Shown here piece after piece: positions 16,973 through 26,763 of a stretch of 64,000 nt of DNA; the first letter of the stretch is position 1, and each line of letters begins with the position of its first letter. The notes beneath the pieces are model-generated. The model saw nothing but the letters and a program-made list of their open reading frames with translations, made no database searches and was not told the origin of the DNA. Source of the stretch: an uncultured Paludibacter sp. (lineage in GTDB: Bacteria > Bacteroidota > Bacteroidia > Bacteroidales > Paludibacteraceae); contig CALCBD010000054.1 in NCBI GenBank assembly GCA_937897985.1, positions 157,378 through 221,377 of the forward strand, given 5' to 3'. The position numbers were made by a program, and so were the translations under genes.

Positions 16973-18154
16973 TCAGCACGCCATTTCACCTGCATTTTTT
17001 TTCGCCGAAAGCAGGTTATATGCACCTTTTACCACAATTTTTGCTTTTTTCAGATCGAAGTTATCCGGAAGTATAATTCCTGTGTAACCTTCATCGGTAA
17101 TTCCCTTTTTTATCTGAATCATACGGTATTCAGTGAATGGTTTCCCATCCTCTTCCTTGTTCTTTTCATAAACAAAAATGTAATCTTTGTCTTCGAAATT
17201 TACAATTGATTCGGAGGGAACGGCCGGAACTTTTTCGCCGCATGACTCGATGGCTGCATTTACGTACATGCCTGGCAATACATTTTTGCAGGTGCTGTTA
17301 ACGGTGGCATAAACTTTATAGGTTTTGTCAGCGTCAATCGATTTGGCGGTCTGATAGATTTGAGCAGTGTGCTCTTCGGCTTCGTCGTTGATGTAAAACC
17401 TTATTTTCTGTCCCTGTTGCACTTTACTTGCATCTTTCTCAAAAAGAGTGAGTTGAAGGAATAACTTACCGGTATTCACAATTTCGAACAACGCATCCGA
17501 AGGCAAAACCGACTTACCGATACTGATATTCACTGTTTTGACATATCCCGAAATAGGTGCAGTTAAAACTACCGATTTACTGATGTTTTTTTCGTTCAGG
17601 GTATGAGCATTTATGCCAATAATGGATAATTTTTGTTCCAGGGCGCCTAACTGAACTTTCAGATTTCTGTATTCAGAAGTTATCATTTCCATGTTTTTTT
17701 TGGAAGTTACATCATTCCTGTAAAGTTCACTTTGCCGGTTATAGTCAGCTTCCACATAATCGAGTTTACTTTTTGCTTCGAGGTAATTCTGCTGTATATC
17801 AATAAATTCCGGATTTTCAATCGTAGCCAAAGCTTGTCCTTTAACAACCGGGTTACCGGGTAAAAGAGTTGTGTTTTTAACGATTCCTCCATAGGGCATA
17901 CTCACTATCGCAGTATTTTGAGGAGCGGCTGAAATGGTTCCGCTTACTTTGAGAGTTCCGGTCAGTGCCCTGATTCCAATTGTGTCGAGCTGAATACCGG
18001 CAAGTTTAATCTGATCGTCGCGTAGTTCGACGATATTTTCGGGCAATATTTCTTCGCTTCCTTCTGTTTCAGTTTTGTTTTGTTTGCCACACGAAGCGAA
18101 TGCAACCACAAGTAAGGAAATAAAAACGATTGATTTGATATTTATTTTTTTCAT
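16973..18154 (-). CDS. RND efflux periplasmic adaptor (CusB/CzcB-like lipoprotein)
   Basis: 393 residues with lipobox FASC (lipidated Cys22). The order is typical of membrane-fusion proteins: a first half-lipoyl strand (VSMPYGGIVKNTTLLPG), a coiled-coil hairpin (about 115-180, QNYLEAKSKLDYVEADYN), a second lipoyl half (TAPISGYVKTVNISIGKSV), a beta-barrel (LFEKDASKVQQGQKIRF) and a membrane-proximal domain. It links the inner-membrane pump to the outer-membrane channel. It follows the CusA-TolC fusion gene by 23 bases and is the last gene of the efflux unit. The metal cannot be read from it. Confidence 0.9.
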   Translation of the reverse strand: MKKINIKSIVFISLLVVAFASCGKQNKTETEGSEEILPENIVELRDDQIKLAGIQLDTIGIRALTGTLKVSGTISAAPQNTAIVSMPYGGIVKNTTLLPGNPVVKGQALATIENPEFIDIQQNYLEAKSKLDYVEADYNRQSELYRNDVTSKKNMEMITSEYRNLKVQLGALEQKLSIIGINAHTLNEKNISKSVVLTAPISGYVKTVNISIGKSVLPSDALFEIVNTGKLFLQLTLFEKDASKVQQGQKIRFYINDEAEEHTAQIYQTAKSIDADKTYKVYATVNSTCKNVLPGMYVNAAIESCGEKVPAVPSESIVNFEDKDYIFVYEKNKEEDGKPFTEYRMIQIKKGITDEGYTGIILPDNFDLKKAKIVVKGAYNLLSAKKNAGEMAC

Positions 18155-18177
18155 GTTCTAAATTGTTAAATTGTAAA

Positions 18178-21100
18178 TTAAAAGATTTTACCACTCAGAT
18201 AATCAATAGAAATGACAGTTTGATTGTAGTTATTCACAGCGTCTAAGTAGTTTAATTTAATGGCAATGGCTCTGTTCAGACTGATTAAATATTCTGAATA
18301 ATCAATTTGTCCGGTTTTAAAACTTAATGTTGCCTGATGAATAATTAAATCAGCTTCGGGAACTGCCTGTTGCTCATAATAATCGACGGTATTTCTGTTT
18401 TTATTTAAGCCGAGAATTAAGGAACCATAATTACCGGCAAGCGATTTGGAAAAATTTTCGGCATCGGTTTGGGCGGCTTTTTGTTTTAGTTGTGCTGCTT
18501 TTACCTTCGATGCACCCGGAGCTATCCACAGTGGAACCGAAATTCCTGCACTTATGCCTGTCAGTCGATCGCCCGACGAAAACACACGTGGCGAACCGTT
18601 GACCTCTTGCACTCCAATCATGGACTGATTGAAATAACCGAAATTAAATTCCGGTAACAACCTGCTTATTTCCAGTTTTTTCTCAATATCAGACACCTGC
18701 ACTTGCTGATTGATATACCCCATCGAAGGATTTTCGCTGAATGCAGCATCGTCTTTTGTTGGTAAAAATTCAATCCGTTGCAACACGCTGTCGGCAATCA
18801 GAACTTGTTCTTCTATGTTCAGTAAGGTTTTCAATTTCTGATTCAGTATCAGCAAATCGGCACTCACCTGTTGCAAATTATTTTTAATCTCCATGCTTTC
18901 CGAACGGGCGGTCATCATTTTCAGTCGATTGGATTCACCTGTCAAAGCACTGAGCTCGGCTCCCTTTCTGAAACCGGTATAAAGGCTATCCAGCGAAATA
19001 TACAATCTCTTTTTCGAATAAAGATAGGACAGTTGTCTGTAGATTTGTTTTACCTGAGTGGCTGTTTCGAGCCGGGCAGCTTTCAGTTGCCATTCACTGA
19101 CTTTTATATTGGCATTTGCCAGTTTTTGTTGATGAACATAAACCGAAGGAAAAGAAAACGATTGTGTAACACTGAAGTTATTGTCCTTCGAATACGAATT
19201 TAACTGACCGTATTCCATTTGAATATTTGTTTTCGGCAGGTCAGAGGCAGCTCCTTTCAACGCTTTTTGAGCCCCGACCGAGTAAGCCGCCGAACGAACG
19301 GTTAAATTACTGTCGAGTGCCATTTGTATAGCCTCTTTAAGTTGAATAACCCTCCGATTCTGAGCAACCGACACATTGAATGCCGATGCTCCGGTTACAA
19401 AAAATATAATGATTGCGGTCCTTTTAGCTGATTTGGTTCTGAACAACGACCCGAACGATACCGATGAAAAAAAGATATAAAACACAGGCAGAACAAAAAG
19501 TGTCAGTAAAGTGGCGGTCATGAGTCCGCCGATTACAACCGTCGCCAGAGGTTTTTGAACTTCGGCACCCGCCGAGCCCGATAATGCCATGGGCAAAAAT
19601 CCGAGTGAGGCTACAGCAGCGGTCATGATGACCGGACGTAAACGTGAGTTCAACCCCTTCCTTACCCTTTGATAAATGTCGGTAATACCTTCCTTTTCCA
19701 GCCGGTTAAATTCGGCAATCAGCACAATTCCATTGAGCACTGCAATCCCGAATAATGCGATAAAACCCACACCGGCCGAAATAGAGAAGTTCATTCCTCT
19801 GATCCATAAGGCTAAAATTCCGCCAATAAGCGACATGGGTACGGCTGTATAAATAATTAATGTCTGTTTTACTGAATGAAAAGTGAAAAACAGCAATACA
19901 AAAATGAGCAATAAAGCTACCGGAACTGCAACAGCTAAACGGTTTTTAGCCGCTTCAAGATTTTTAAACTGACCTCCGTAACTAATGTAGTACCCGGTGG
20001 GAAGTTTAACCTGTGTGTCGATTTGCCTGCTGACTTCCTTTATCACAGTTTGTATGTCACTTCCACGAACATTGAACCCGACCGAGATTTTTCGTTTGGT
20101 GTTTTCACGCGATACCTGCGCCGGTCCTGATTTTATTTCCACACTTGCCAGTTGGTCCAGCGGAATCAGTCCTCCGGAGGGTAATGCGACCGAAAGATTT
20201 TTTATATCGTCGGGATTTTGGCGGAAATCTTTATCAAAACGAACCACTAACCCGAAGCGTTTTTCCTCATCGTATACCACTCCTGCCTGACTTCCGGCAA
20301 AAGCAGCATTAAGCACTTTATTTACATCGCTGACGGATAATCCGTATTGAGCCAGACGATTACGATCGTATTCAATCTGTATTTGAGCCAATCCGGTAAC
20401 TTTCTCAACATTAATGTCGTCGACACCGGGAATTTTCTGAATCACTTTTTCAACTTCAGCAGCTTTATCAGCCAATGAACCAAGATTGTCACCGTAAATA
20501 TTCACCGCCACATCCTGTTTCGAACCCGACATCAATTCATTGAACCGCATTTGAATAGGTTGCTGAAATTCAAACTTCACACCTGCCAGCGGAATCAGGG
20601 CTTCTTCCATTTTTTCAATCAATTCCTCTCTTGTTCGGGCCGAAGTCCATTCGCTTTTGGGTTTCAGGGTGATTATATAGTCGCCTGTTTCCATTGGAGT
20701 AGGGTCGGTCGGTATTTCGCCTGCACCGATTTTACACACAGCATGTTTGATTTCCGGAAAATTTTTCAACAGAATTTTGTTGGCCTGTTCCACTTTCTCA
20801 ATTGTATTCGAAAGCGATCCGCCCTGTAGTGTCATTACCCCTGCTGCCAGATCACCTTCTTCGAGCTGTGGAATAAACTCGCCACCCAAGCGGCTGAAAA
20901 CAAACAGACTTGCTACAAAAACCAATACCACCGAAACCGAAACAAGCAATTTATGTCGCAGGCTGTAATCAATCATTGGCTGAAAGCCACGTTGGAAAAA
21001 AGACATCATTTTATCGGAAAATCCGGGTCGGTGATTGGTGTTTTTACTCAGAAACAAGCTCGAAACCACAGGTACGTAGGTAAGTGAAAGAATGGCTGCT

Positions 21101-22569
21101 CCCGTAAGCGCAAAAGTAACCACCTGTGCCATCGGGCGAAACATTTTACCTTCGATTCCCACCAGGGCCATTATCGGAATATACACAATCAGAATAATGA
21201 TTTGACCGAAGGTCGCGGAATTCATCATTCGTTTGGCCGATTCGAATACCGTTTCATCCATTTGTTGCTGTGTGAGCTTTTTAATTCCGGAATGATAATG
21301 TTTTCCCGAAGTTATTCTGTGAACAACACTCTCCACAATGATGACGGCCCCATCCACAATCAGACCGAAATCAATAGCTCCGAGGCTCATCAAATTGCCC
21401 GAAACCCCGAACAACTGCATCATCGATACTGCAAATAACATGGAAAGGGGAATAACCGAGGCAACAATCAGCCCGGCCCTTACATTTCCGAGGAATAATA
21501 CCAGAATAAAAATAACGATTAATGCACCTTCAGTTAAGTTTCGTGATACAGTCCCTATAGCACGTCCCACCAGATCCGAACGGTTCAGGAACGGTTCAAT
21601 CTTTACACCTTCGGGCAATGATTTTTGTATGGTGGCAATACGGTTTTCAACATCTGAAATCACTTCGTGAGCATTGGCCCCTTTGAGCATCATTACCACT
21701 CCGCCCACAGCTTCGGTGGAGTCAATCACCAGTGCCCCGTAACGAATTGCACTTCCGTATTGAACAGTTGCCACATCACGTATGAGTACAGGTATTCCCG
21801 ATGAGGTTGATTTGATGGGGATTTTCTCAATATCTCCGGGTGTTTTTATCAATCCGATACCCCTGATAAAGTAAGCGTTCGGTTTTTTATCTATATAGGC
21901 ACTACCGGTATTTTCGTTGTTTTTTTCGAGGGCTTCGAAAATGTCGGTAAGTGTCAATCCGAAGCTTTTTAGTCTTTCGGGATTCAATGCAATTTCGTAC
22001 TGCTTTAAAAATCCGCCATAACTGTTGATTTCGGCCACCCCGGGAGTCCCGAGCATTTCGCGTCTTACGGTCCAGTCCTGTAAAGTACGCAGTTCCATAG
22101 GTGTATAGATATTTTCATACCCTTTGGCGACAGCCAGACGGTATTGGAAAATTTCACCCAGTCCCGATGATACAGGCGCCAGTTCAATCTTTGCCAGACC
22201 GGCCGGAATAACTTCTTCAGCTTCCTTTATCCTTTCGGAAAGTTGCTGGCGAGCCCAGTAGACATCGACATTGTCGGCGAAAACCACCGTAATAACCGAC
22301 AATCCGAGACGGGATATGGAACGGAGTTCGATAATATCAGGGATATTGGCAACAGCTACCTCAAGGGGTGAAGTAATTGAACTTTCAACTTCCTGCACTG
22401 CCAGTGAAGGTGCTATGGAAATAATCTGAACCTGGTTGTTTGTTATGTCGGGTATAGCATCGATGGGCAAACGGACAAGCGAATATGTCCCCCAACCGAT
22501 CAGGGCCAATACAAAAAGACCGACAATGAATTTGTTTTTTATTGAAAATTGAATGATTCGTTCGATCAT
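18178..22569 (-). CDS. CusA/CzcA heavy-metal RND pump fused to TolC-like outer-membrane protein
   Basis: 1463 residues. Residues 1 to about 1035 are a full heavy-metal RND pump: 12 membrane segments, two large periplasmic loops, and the proton-relay motif in TM4 (GAIDFGLIVDGAVIIVES). Residues from about 1066 to the end are a TolC/OEP-like protein (LKEAIQMALDSNLTVRSA, long helices, and a second repeat with GISAGISVPLW). The junction (KRTAIIIFFVTGASAF then NVSVAQ) has the build of a signal peptide. Such fusions are known in Bacteroidota. The reading frame is uninterrupted, so this is not an artefact of a missed stop here. Works with the CusB-like adaptor to export Cu, Ag, Zn, Co or Cd from the periplasm. 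Confidence 0.92.
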   Translation of the reverse strand: MIERIIQFSIKNKFIVGLFVLALIGWGTYSLVRLPIDAIPDITNNQVQIISIAPSLAVQEVESSITSPLEVAVANIPDIIELRSISRLGLSVITVVFADNVDVYWARQQLSERIKEAEEVIPAGLAKIELAPVSSGLGEIFQYRLAVAKGYENIYTPMELRTLQDWTVRREMLGTPGVAEINSYGGFLKQYEIALNPERLKSFGLTLTDIFEALEKNNENTGSAYIDKKPNAYFIRGIGLIKTPGDIEKIPIKSTSSGIPVLIRDVATVQYGSAIRYGALVIDSTEAVGGVVMMLKGANAHEVISDVENRIATIQKSLPEGVKIEPFLNRSDLVGRAIGTVSRNLTEGALIVIFILVLFLGNVRAGLIVASVIPLSMLFAVSMMQLFGVSGNLMSLGAIDFGLIVDGAVIIVESVVHRITSGKHYHSGIKKLTQQQMDETVFESAKRMMNSATFGQIIILIVYIPIMALVGIEGKMFRPMAQVVTFALTGAAILSLTYVPVVSSLFLSKNTNHRPGFSDKMMSFFQRGFQPMIDYSLRHKLLVSVSVVLVFVASLFVFSRLGGEFIPQLEEGDLAAGVMTLQGGSLSNTIEKVEQANKILLKNFPEIKHAVCKIGAGEIPTDPTPMETGDYIITLKPKSEWTSARTREELIEKMEEALIPLAGVKFEFQQPIQMRFNELMSGSKQDVAVNIYGDNLGSLADKAAEVEKVIQKIPGVDDINVEKVTGLAQIQIEYDRNRLAQYGLSVSDVNKVLNAAFAGSQAGVVYDEEKRFGLVVRFDKDFRQNPDDIKNLSVALPSGGLIPLDQLASVEIKSGPAQVSRENTKRKISVGFNVRGSDIQTVIKEVSRQIDTQVKLPTGYYISYGGQFKNLEAAKNRLAVAVPVALLLIFVLLFFTFHSVKQTLIIYTAVPMSLIGGILALWIRGMNFSISAGVGFIALFGIAVLNGIVLIAEFNRLEKEGITDIYQRVRKGLNSRLRPVIMTAAVASLGFLPMALSGSAGAEVQKPLATVVIGGLMTATLLTLFVLPVFYIFFSSVSFGSLFRTKSAKRTAIIIFFVTGASAFNVSVAQNRRVIQLKEAIQMALDSNLTVRSAAYSVGAQKALKGAASDLPKTNIQMEYGQLNSYSKDNNFSVTQSFSFPSVYVHQQKLANANIKVSEWQLKAARLETATQVKQIYRQLSYLYSKKRLYISLDSLYTGFRKGAELSALTGESNRLKMMTARSESMEIKNNLQQVSADLLILNQKLKTLLNIEEQVLIADSVLQRIEFLPTKDDAAFSENPSMGYINQQVQVSDIEKKLEISRLLPEFNFGYFNQSMIGVQEVNGSPRVFSSGDRLTGISAGISVPLWIAPGASKVKAAQLKQKAAQTDAENFSKSLAGNYGSLILGLNKNRNTVDYYEQQAVPEADLIIHQATLSFKTGQIDYSEYLISLNRAIAIKLNYLDAVNNYNQTVISIDYLSGKIF

Positions 22570-22812
22570 GATCTGAATAATTTAGGTAAATACATAGTGT
22601 AAAACGGGATGTCTCAAGAGCATCAGGAAAGCAAATTTTAAAACTTTGATTGGAAGTTTACAGTTGAAAGTATTATTGATAAATACTGAAAAACAACCGT
22701 TTACAAACATCAAAAAATTTGTTGTCTGCACGGGGTTACCATCATTGCCCTTATTGCGTTCGAAAACACTTTTGAAACAATTAATAGAAACGAAAACTAA
22801 TTTCCGCAGTAT

Positions 22813-23130
22813 TTAAGCTATCTTCGGAGGTTGCCAGATGGCCGAAAAATCGGAAGTGCCGTGTGAGGGGACAAAAACGGGATACTGTACGGGTAAAAAC
22901 GAATGACATGAAAAATCAAAATATTGTTTTTCCTGAGCAGTGATTGAAGCACAACAATTACAGTCACAAAAAGGGGAACATAAATCCACATCGGGTGTTT
23001 CGCCGGAATGGTCTGTGGTAGTCTGGCAAATGTGTATAGCTCCGGCTACAGAACTGACCGGTGCGTCATGACATGGCAGTGTCGTGAGCACCAATATATA
23101 AACCGACAATATGGAAGCTATCAATTTCAT
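22813..23130 (-). CDS. Small Cys-rich exported protein (DUF6660-like)
   Basis: 105 residues with a signal peptide and a short Cys cluster, CSPFCDCNCC at 51-60, plus His and Asp residues around it (TTDHSGETPDVD). It stands at the head of the metal efflux unit, 243 bases before the RND gene. Small proteins of this type (DUF6660 as I recall it) commonly precede CusABC genes in Bacteroidota. A periplasmic metal-binding or sensing role is likely but inferred. It has its own -7 element with a very short leader. Confidence 0.75.
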   Translation of the reverse strand: MKLIASILSVYILVLTTLPCHDAPVSSVAGAIHICQTTTDHSGETPDVDLCSPFCDCNCCASITAQEKQYFDFSCHSFLPVQYPVFVPSHGTSDFSAIWQPPKIA

Positions 23131-23146
23131 TTTTTGTGTTGAATTG

Positions 23147-23154
23147 CAAAATTA
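23147..23154 (-). promoter_or_regulatory. -7 element of the metal efflux unit
   Basis: Reads TAATTTTG on the minus strand, 16 bases before the start of the Cys-rich protein. A transcript from here would have a leader of about ten bases. Confidence 0.6.
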
Positions 23155-23330
23155 ATATTTTTTTTCAGAAACCGGGCATACTTATTTATCATGCCATCAA
23201 AATGATGAGCTTGTATCAAAGGAAAGAGGAAATTCAAATTTGGCAGTTATGTCCGCAGGTTCGACAACAATCATAAACTTTTACAAATAATATATAGTTG
23301 TAATTCACTTAATTACATAAATTTTATGTT

Positions 23331-23465
23331 TTAAATTTTATGTACTTGACGTTCAAAACAATCATTTGATAAAACTCCCTGAAAAGCATTACCATCACCA
23401 CCACAGGCAAATTCGTTTGAGTACATCAGCACTGCTTCTGCGTCTGTTGTATGATATAATCCACG
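23331..23465 (-). pseudogene. Possible C-terminal remnant of a lost gene
   Basis: Region 23131-23466 has no intact gene. Within it, the minus strand holds a 44-codon open stretch ending in a stop at 23331-23333, with natural-looking codon use and residues (RGLYHTTDAEAVLMYS, FACGGDGNAFQG, NDCFERQVHKI). It has no suitable start, and its upstream frame runs into the antisense of the GH2 signal peptide. It looks like the end of a gene whose front was replaced when the GH2 gene arrived. I do not recognise the family. The rest of the gap is A/T-rich and holds only the promoter noted above. Confidence 0.35.
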
Positions 23466-23466
23466 G

Positions 23467-26400
23467 ATGAAAAAGTACCTATTTATTTCAATTTCACTGC
23501 TTTTGCTTTTCAATGTTTTTCATACACTGAAAGCTCAGTACAGGGACTGGGAAAATCACCGGATTCTGCAAATTAACCGTGAACCTGCACGCGATGCGTT
23601 TATCGGATTTAAAAGAATTCCGGGTGATTGTACGCTCAGTCTGAACGGAAACTGGAAATTTCACTGGTCTCCCACACCCGAAGGACGTATTGATAAGTTT
23701 TACACACCGGCTTTTGACGACGCTGCATGGACCGTCTTTCCTGTCCCCGCTAACTGGGAAGTAAACGGATTTGGTACTCCGCTTTATGTCTCCTCAGGTT
23801 ACTCTTTTAAAATTGATCCTCCGCGGGTCACTTCCACTCCTCCTGAAAAGTACACAGCATTTGTCGAACGTAATCCCGTAGGTCAGTACCGTCGCAGTTT
23901 CACTATACCGGCCGGCTGGAAAACGAATGGCCGTATTTTTCTGCGGTTCGATGGGGTTCAGAGTGGTTTTTATGTATGGATTAATGGCACAATGGCCGGA
24001 TACAGCCAGGGAAGTATGGAACAAAGTGAATTTGATGTGACATCATTATTGACCGAAAAACAAAACTCTATTGCTGTTGAAGTGTATAAATACAGCGATG
24101 GTTCATACCTCGAGGACCAGGACATGTGGCGAATGGGCGGAATTCATCGCAATGTAACTCTTTTTCATACTCCGGATATCCGTATTTCCGATCTCGTAAT
24201 CAAAACCATTCCTGACAAGGATAATCGTGATTTTACGATAGAAATCGACCCTGTAATGTCGGTCTACAATCAGGAAAAGGGCAGGGGTTACTATGTTCGG
24301 GCTGTAATCGACGGTTTTTTTGATGTCAGAACCAATGCAGCTGATATATTGAATCCGGATTACAAAGCTGCTTTAATGAACGAATGGAATCCGCAACGCG
24401 GACCACGAAAAACCGGCAGATTAAAAGCTGTGGTTAAAAAACCTCTGAAATGGACTGCCGAAACACCTGATTTATATGTACTTAACGTAACACTCGAAGA
24501 CAGTACAGGAAATGTAGTGGAACATATCCGAAGAAAAATCGGATTCCGTTCGGTTGAAATAAAAAACGGACAAATGCTGATTAACGGCAAACCCGTCCGA
24601 CTGAGGGGTGTAAACCGACATGAACACGATCAGGTAATGGGCAAAGTGATGACTGAGTCCCTGATGCTCAAAGATATTATGTTGATGAAACAGGCCAATA
24701 TCAATGCTGTACGTACTTCCCATTATCCCAACGTGAACCGGTGGTATGAGTTGTGTGATTCATTAGGCTTGTATGTAATGGACGAAGCCGATATAGAAGA
24801 ACACGGACTTCGCGGCAAATTAGCTTCGGATCCGGATTGGGCTCCTGCCTTTCTCGACCGGGTGATTCGTATGGCCGAACGGGATAAAAACCACCCATCT
24901 GTCGTTATATGGAGTCTGGGTAATGAAGCTGGTTACGGACCAAATTTTGCTGCATGTTCAGCCTGGTTAAAAGATTTTGATCCGACCAGACCCATTCATT
25001 ATGAAGGAGCACAGGGTGTCAACGGTGCACCCGACCCTGCAACCGTAGATATGATAAGCCGCTTTTATCCACGCCTGCAACAGGAGTACCTGAACCCCGG
25101 TCTATCAGGCAAAACCGATAGCGAACGGCCTGAAAATGCTCGCTGGGAAAGATTGTTGACCATCGCAGGCCGAACAAATGATAACCGACCCGTACTGACC
25201 AGTGAATATGCACATGCCATGGGAAATGCTTTGGGAAATCTGGATGAATACTGGAAGGAAATATACAGTGAAAAACGTATGTTGGGCGGATTTATCTGGG
25301 AATGGGCCGACGGAGGAATTGCCACAGAAATGCCTGACGGAAAAACCCGCATTTCGTATGGAGGAGATTTTGGGGATGTTCCGAATCTGAAAGCATTCTG
25401 TATCAAAGGCATTGTAACCGGCGACCGAAATACCGGACCGAAATACGCTGAAGTAAAAAAAGTTTATCAGCCTGTAGGAATAGAAATGAGAAACAATAAT
25501 TTGTTGATAATCAACAAAAATCATCATACAACCCTTTCACAATACCGCTGTCAGTGGAAACTTTTAGTCAATGGTAAGGAAACCGGCAGGGGAGAAATTA
25601 ATTTACCCGACGTTCAGCCCGGCGACAGCATTCTCATTGACTCACCTGTTTCAAAGTTAATACTGCCCGAAGGAGACATTCACCTGAATGTTTTGTTCGT
25701 TCTGAAAGAAAATAATAGTTGGGCAAAAGCCGGATTTGAAGTTGCTTACGAACAGTTTGAATTAAGGAAAGCGAAACTCCCTGCAACTTCAATAACAAAC
25801 AAAGGGCAACTTATTGTCAGCGAAAACAATGGTATTCTGAAAGTGAAGGGAAAAAATTTTTCGGCATCGTGGAGCCTGAATACCGGTCATTTTATTTCGC
25901 TGAAGTATGGAAAAAGTGAAATGCTTGTACAGAACGCAAAGGATTTTGAAAGACAACCGGTTGCTCAGTTTTTCAGAGCTCCTACCGATAACGACAAAGG
26001 TTTCGGTAACTGGCTTGCCAAAGACTGGAAATCTGAGGGGATTGATTCGCCCCGGGTGACCATCGATTCGGTACGGCACACAATGACCGGGCAAGGAATG
26101 GTATGCATGAAAGTGTACCAAACCAATATTTATAAATCCGGAAAAATTGCTACCCTACTGACGTATACTGCCAATGCTGATGGACAAATCGATGTGATGT
26201 GCCGGTTTTTACCCTCCGGAAATTTACCCGAATTGCCACGTTTCGGCATTGCTATGGCTTTGAATCCGGCTTTAGAGAATTATAGCTGGTACGGTTTGGG
26301 TCCTTCCGAAAATTATCCCGACCGTAAAAGTGCCGCTACCACCGGACTATGGGAAAGTACGGTTACAGGACAAATGGTACACTATGCCCGGCCACAGGAA

Positions 26401-26694
26401 AATGGTAATCACGGAGAAATCAGATGGCTTGCTTTAACCGATAAAAACAAATATGGTATCAGAATAGAAGCTGTTGAGAATCTGTTTTCTGCAACAGCAA
26501 TTCATTATTCAGTGATGGACTTATACAGTGAAACCCACGATTGTAATCTTGTTCCGCGAAAAGAAGTAATATTAAATATCGATTGTGCAGTGACGGGACT
26601 TGGCAACAGTAGTTGCGGACCAGGTGTGTTAAAGAAATTTTCCATCGAAAATAAAGAACATATTTTGCGCTTCCGAATACAAAACTGCAAATGA
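23467..26694 (+). CDS. Glycoside hydrolase family 2, beta-galactosidase-like
   Basis: 1075 residues, LacZ-type length, with a signal peptide. Domains in order: jelly-roll sugar-binding domain (about 45-235, GNWKFHW, NGTMAGYSQGSMEQSEFD), Ig-like domain, TIM barrel (about 355-660), second Ig-like domain, and a C-terminal beta-sandwich of the Bgal_small_N type (from about 790). Acid/base is Glu487 in IWSLGNEAGYG, nucleophile is Glu580 in LTSEYAHAMGNALG. It would remove beta-galactosyl or related units in the periplasm. It heads the pectin-type set of four + strand genes. Specificity among GH2 sugars (galactose, glucuronic acid, arabinopyranose) cannot be fixed here. Confidence 0.92.
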   Translation: MKKYLFISISLLLLFNVFHTLKAQYRDWENHRILQINREPARDAFIGFKRIPGDCTLSLNGNWKFHWSPTPEGRIDKFYTPAFDDAAWTVFPVPANWEVNGFGTPLYVSSGYSFKIDPPRVTSTPPEKYTAFVERNPVGQYRRSFTIPAGWKTNGRIFLRFDGVQSGFYVWINGTMAGYSQGSMEQSEFDVTSLLTEKQNSIAVEVYKYSDGSYLEDQDMWRMGGIHRNVTLFHTPDIRISDLVIKTIPDKDNRDFTIEIDPVMSVYNQEKGRGYYVRAVIDGFFDVRTNAADILNPDYKAALMNEWNPQRGPRKTGRLKAVVKKPLKWTAETPDLYVLNVTLEDSTGNVVEHIRRKIGFRSVEIKNGQMLINGKPVRLRGVNRHEHDQVMGKVMTESLMLKDIMLMKQANINAVRTSHYPNVNRWYELCDSLGLYVMDEADIEEHGLRGKLASDPDWAPAFLDRVIRMAERDKNHPSVVIWSLGNEAGYGPNFAACSAWLKDFDPTRPIHYEGAQGVNGAPDPATVDMISRFYPRLQQEYLNPGLSGKTDSERPENARWERLLTIAGRTNDNRPVLTSEYAHAMGNALGNLDEYWKEIYSEKRMLGGFIWEWADGGIATEMPDGKTRISYGGDFGDVPNLKAFCIKGIVTGDRNTGPKYAEVKKVYQPVGIEMRNNNLLIINKNHHTTLSQYRCQWKLLVNGKETGRGEINLPDVQPGDSILIDSPVSKLILPEGDIHLNVLFVLKENNSWAKAGFEVAYEQFELRKAKLPATSITNKGQLIVSENNGILKVKGKNFSASWSLNTGHFISLKYGKSEMLVQNAKDFERQPVAQFFRAPTDNDKGFGNWLAKDWKSEGIDSPRVTIDSVRHTMTGQGMVCMKVYQTNIYKSGKIATLLTYTANADGQIDVMCRFLPSGNLPELPRFGIAMALNPALENYSWYGLGPSENYPDRKSAATTGLWESTVTGQMVHYARPQENGNHGEIRWLALTDKNKYGIRIEAVENLFSATAIHYSVMDLYSETHDCNLVPRKEVILNIDCAVTGLGNSSCGPGVLKKFSIENKEHILRFRIQNCK

Positions 26695-26763
26695 AATTAA
26701 CAAAAAAAGTGTTATCAACCATGTCAAAATTCAGCTGATTACGGACATACAAACCAAAAAAAT

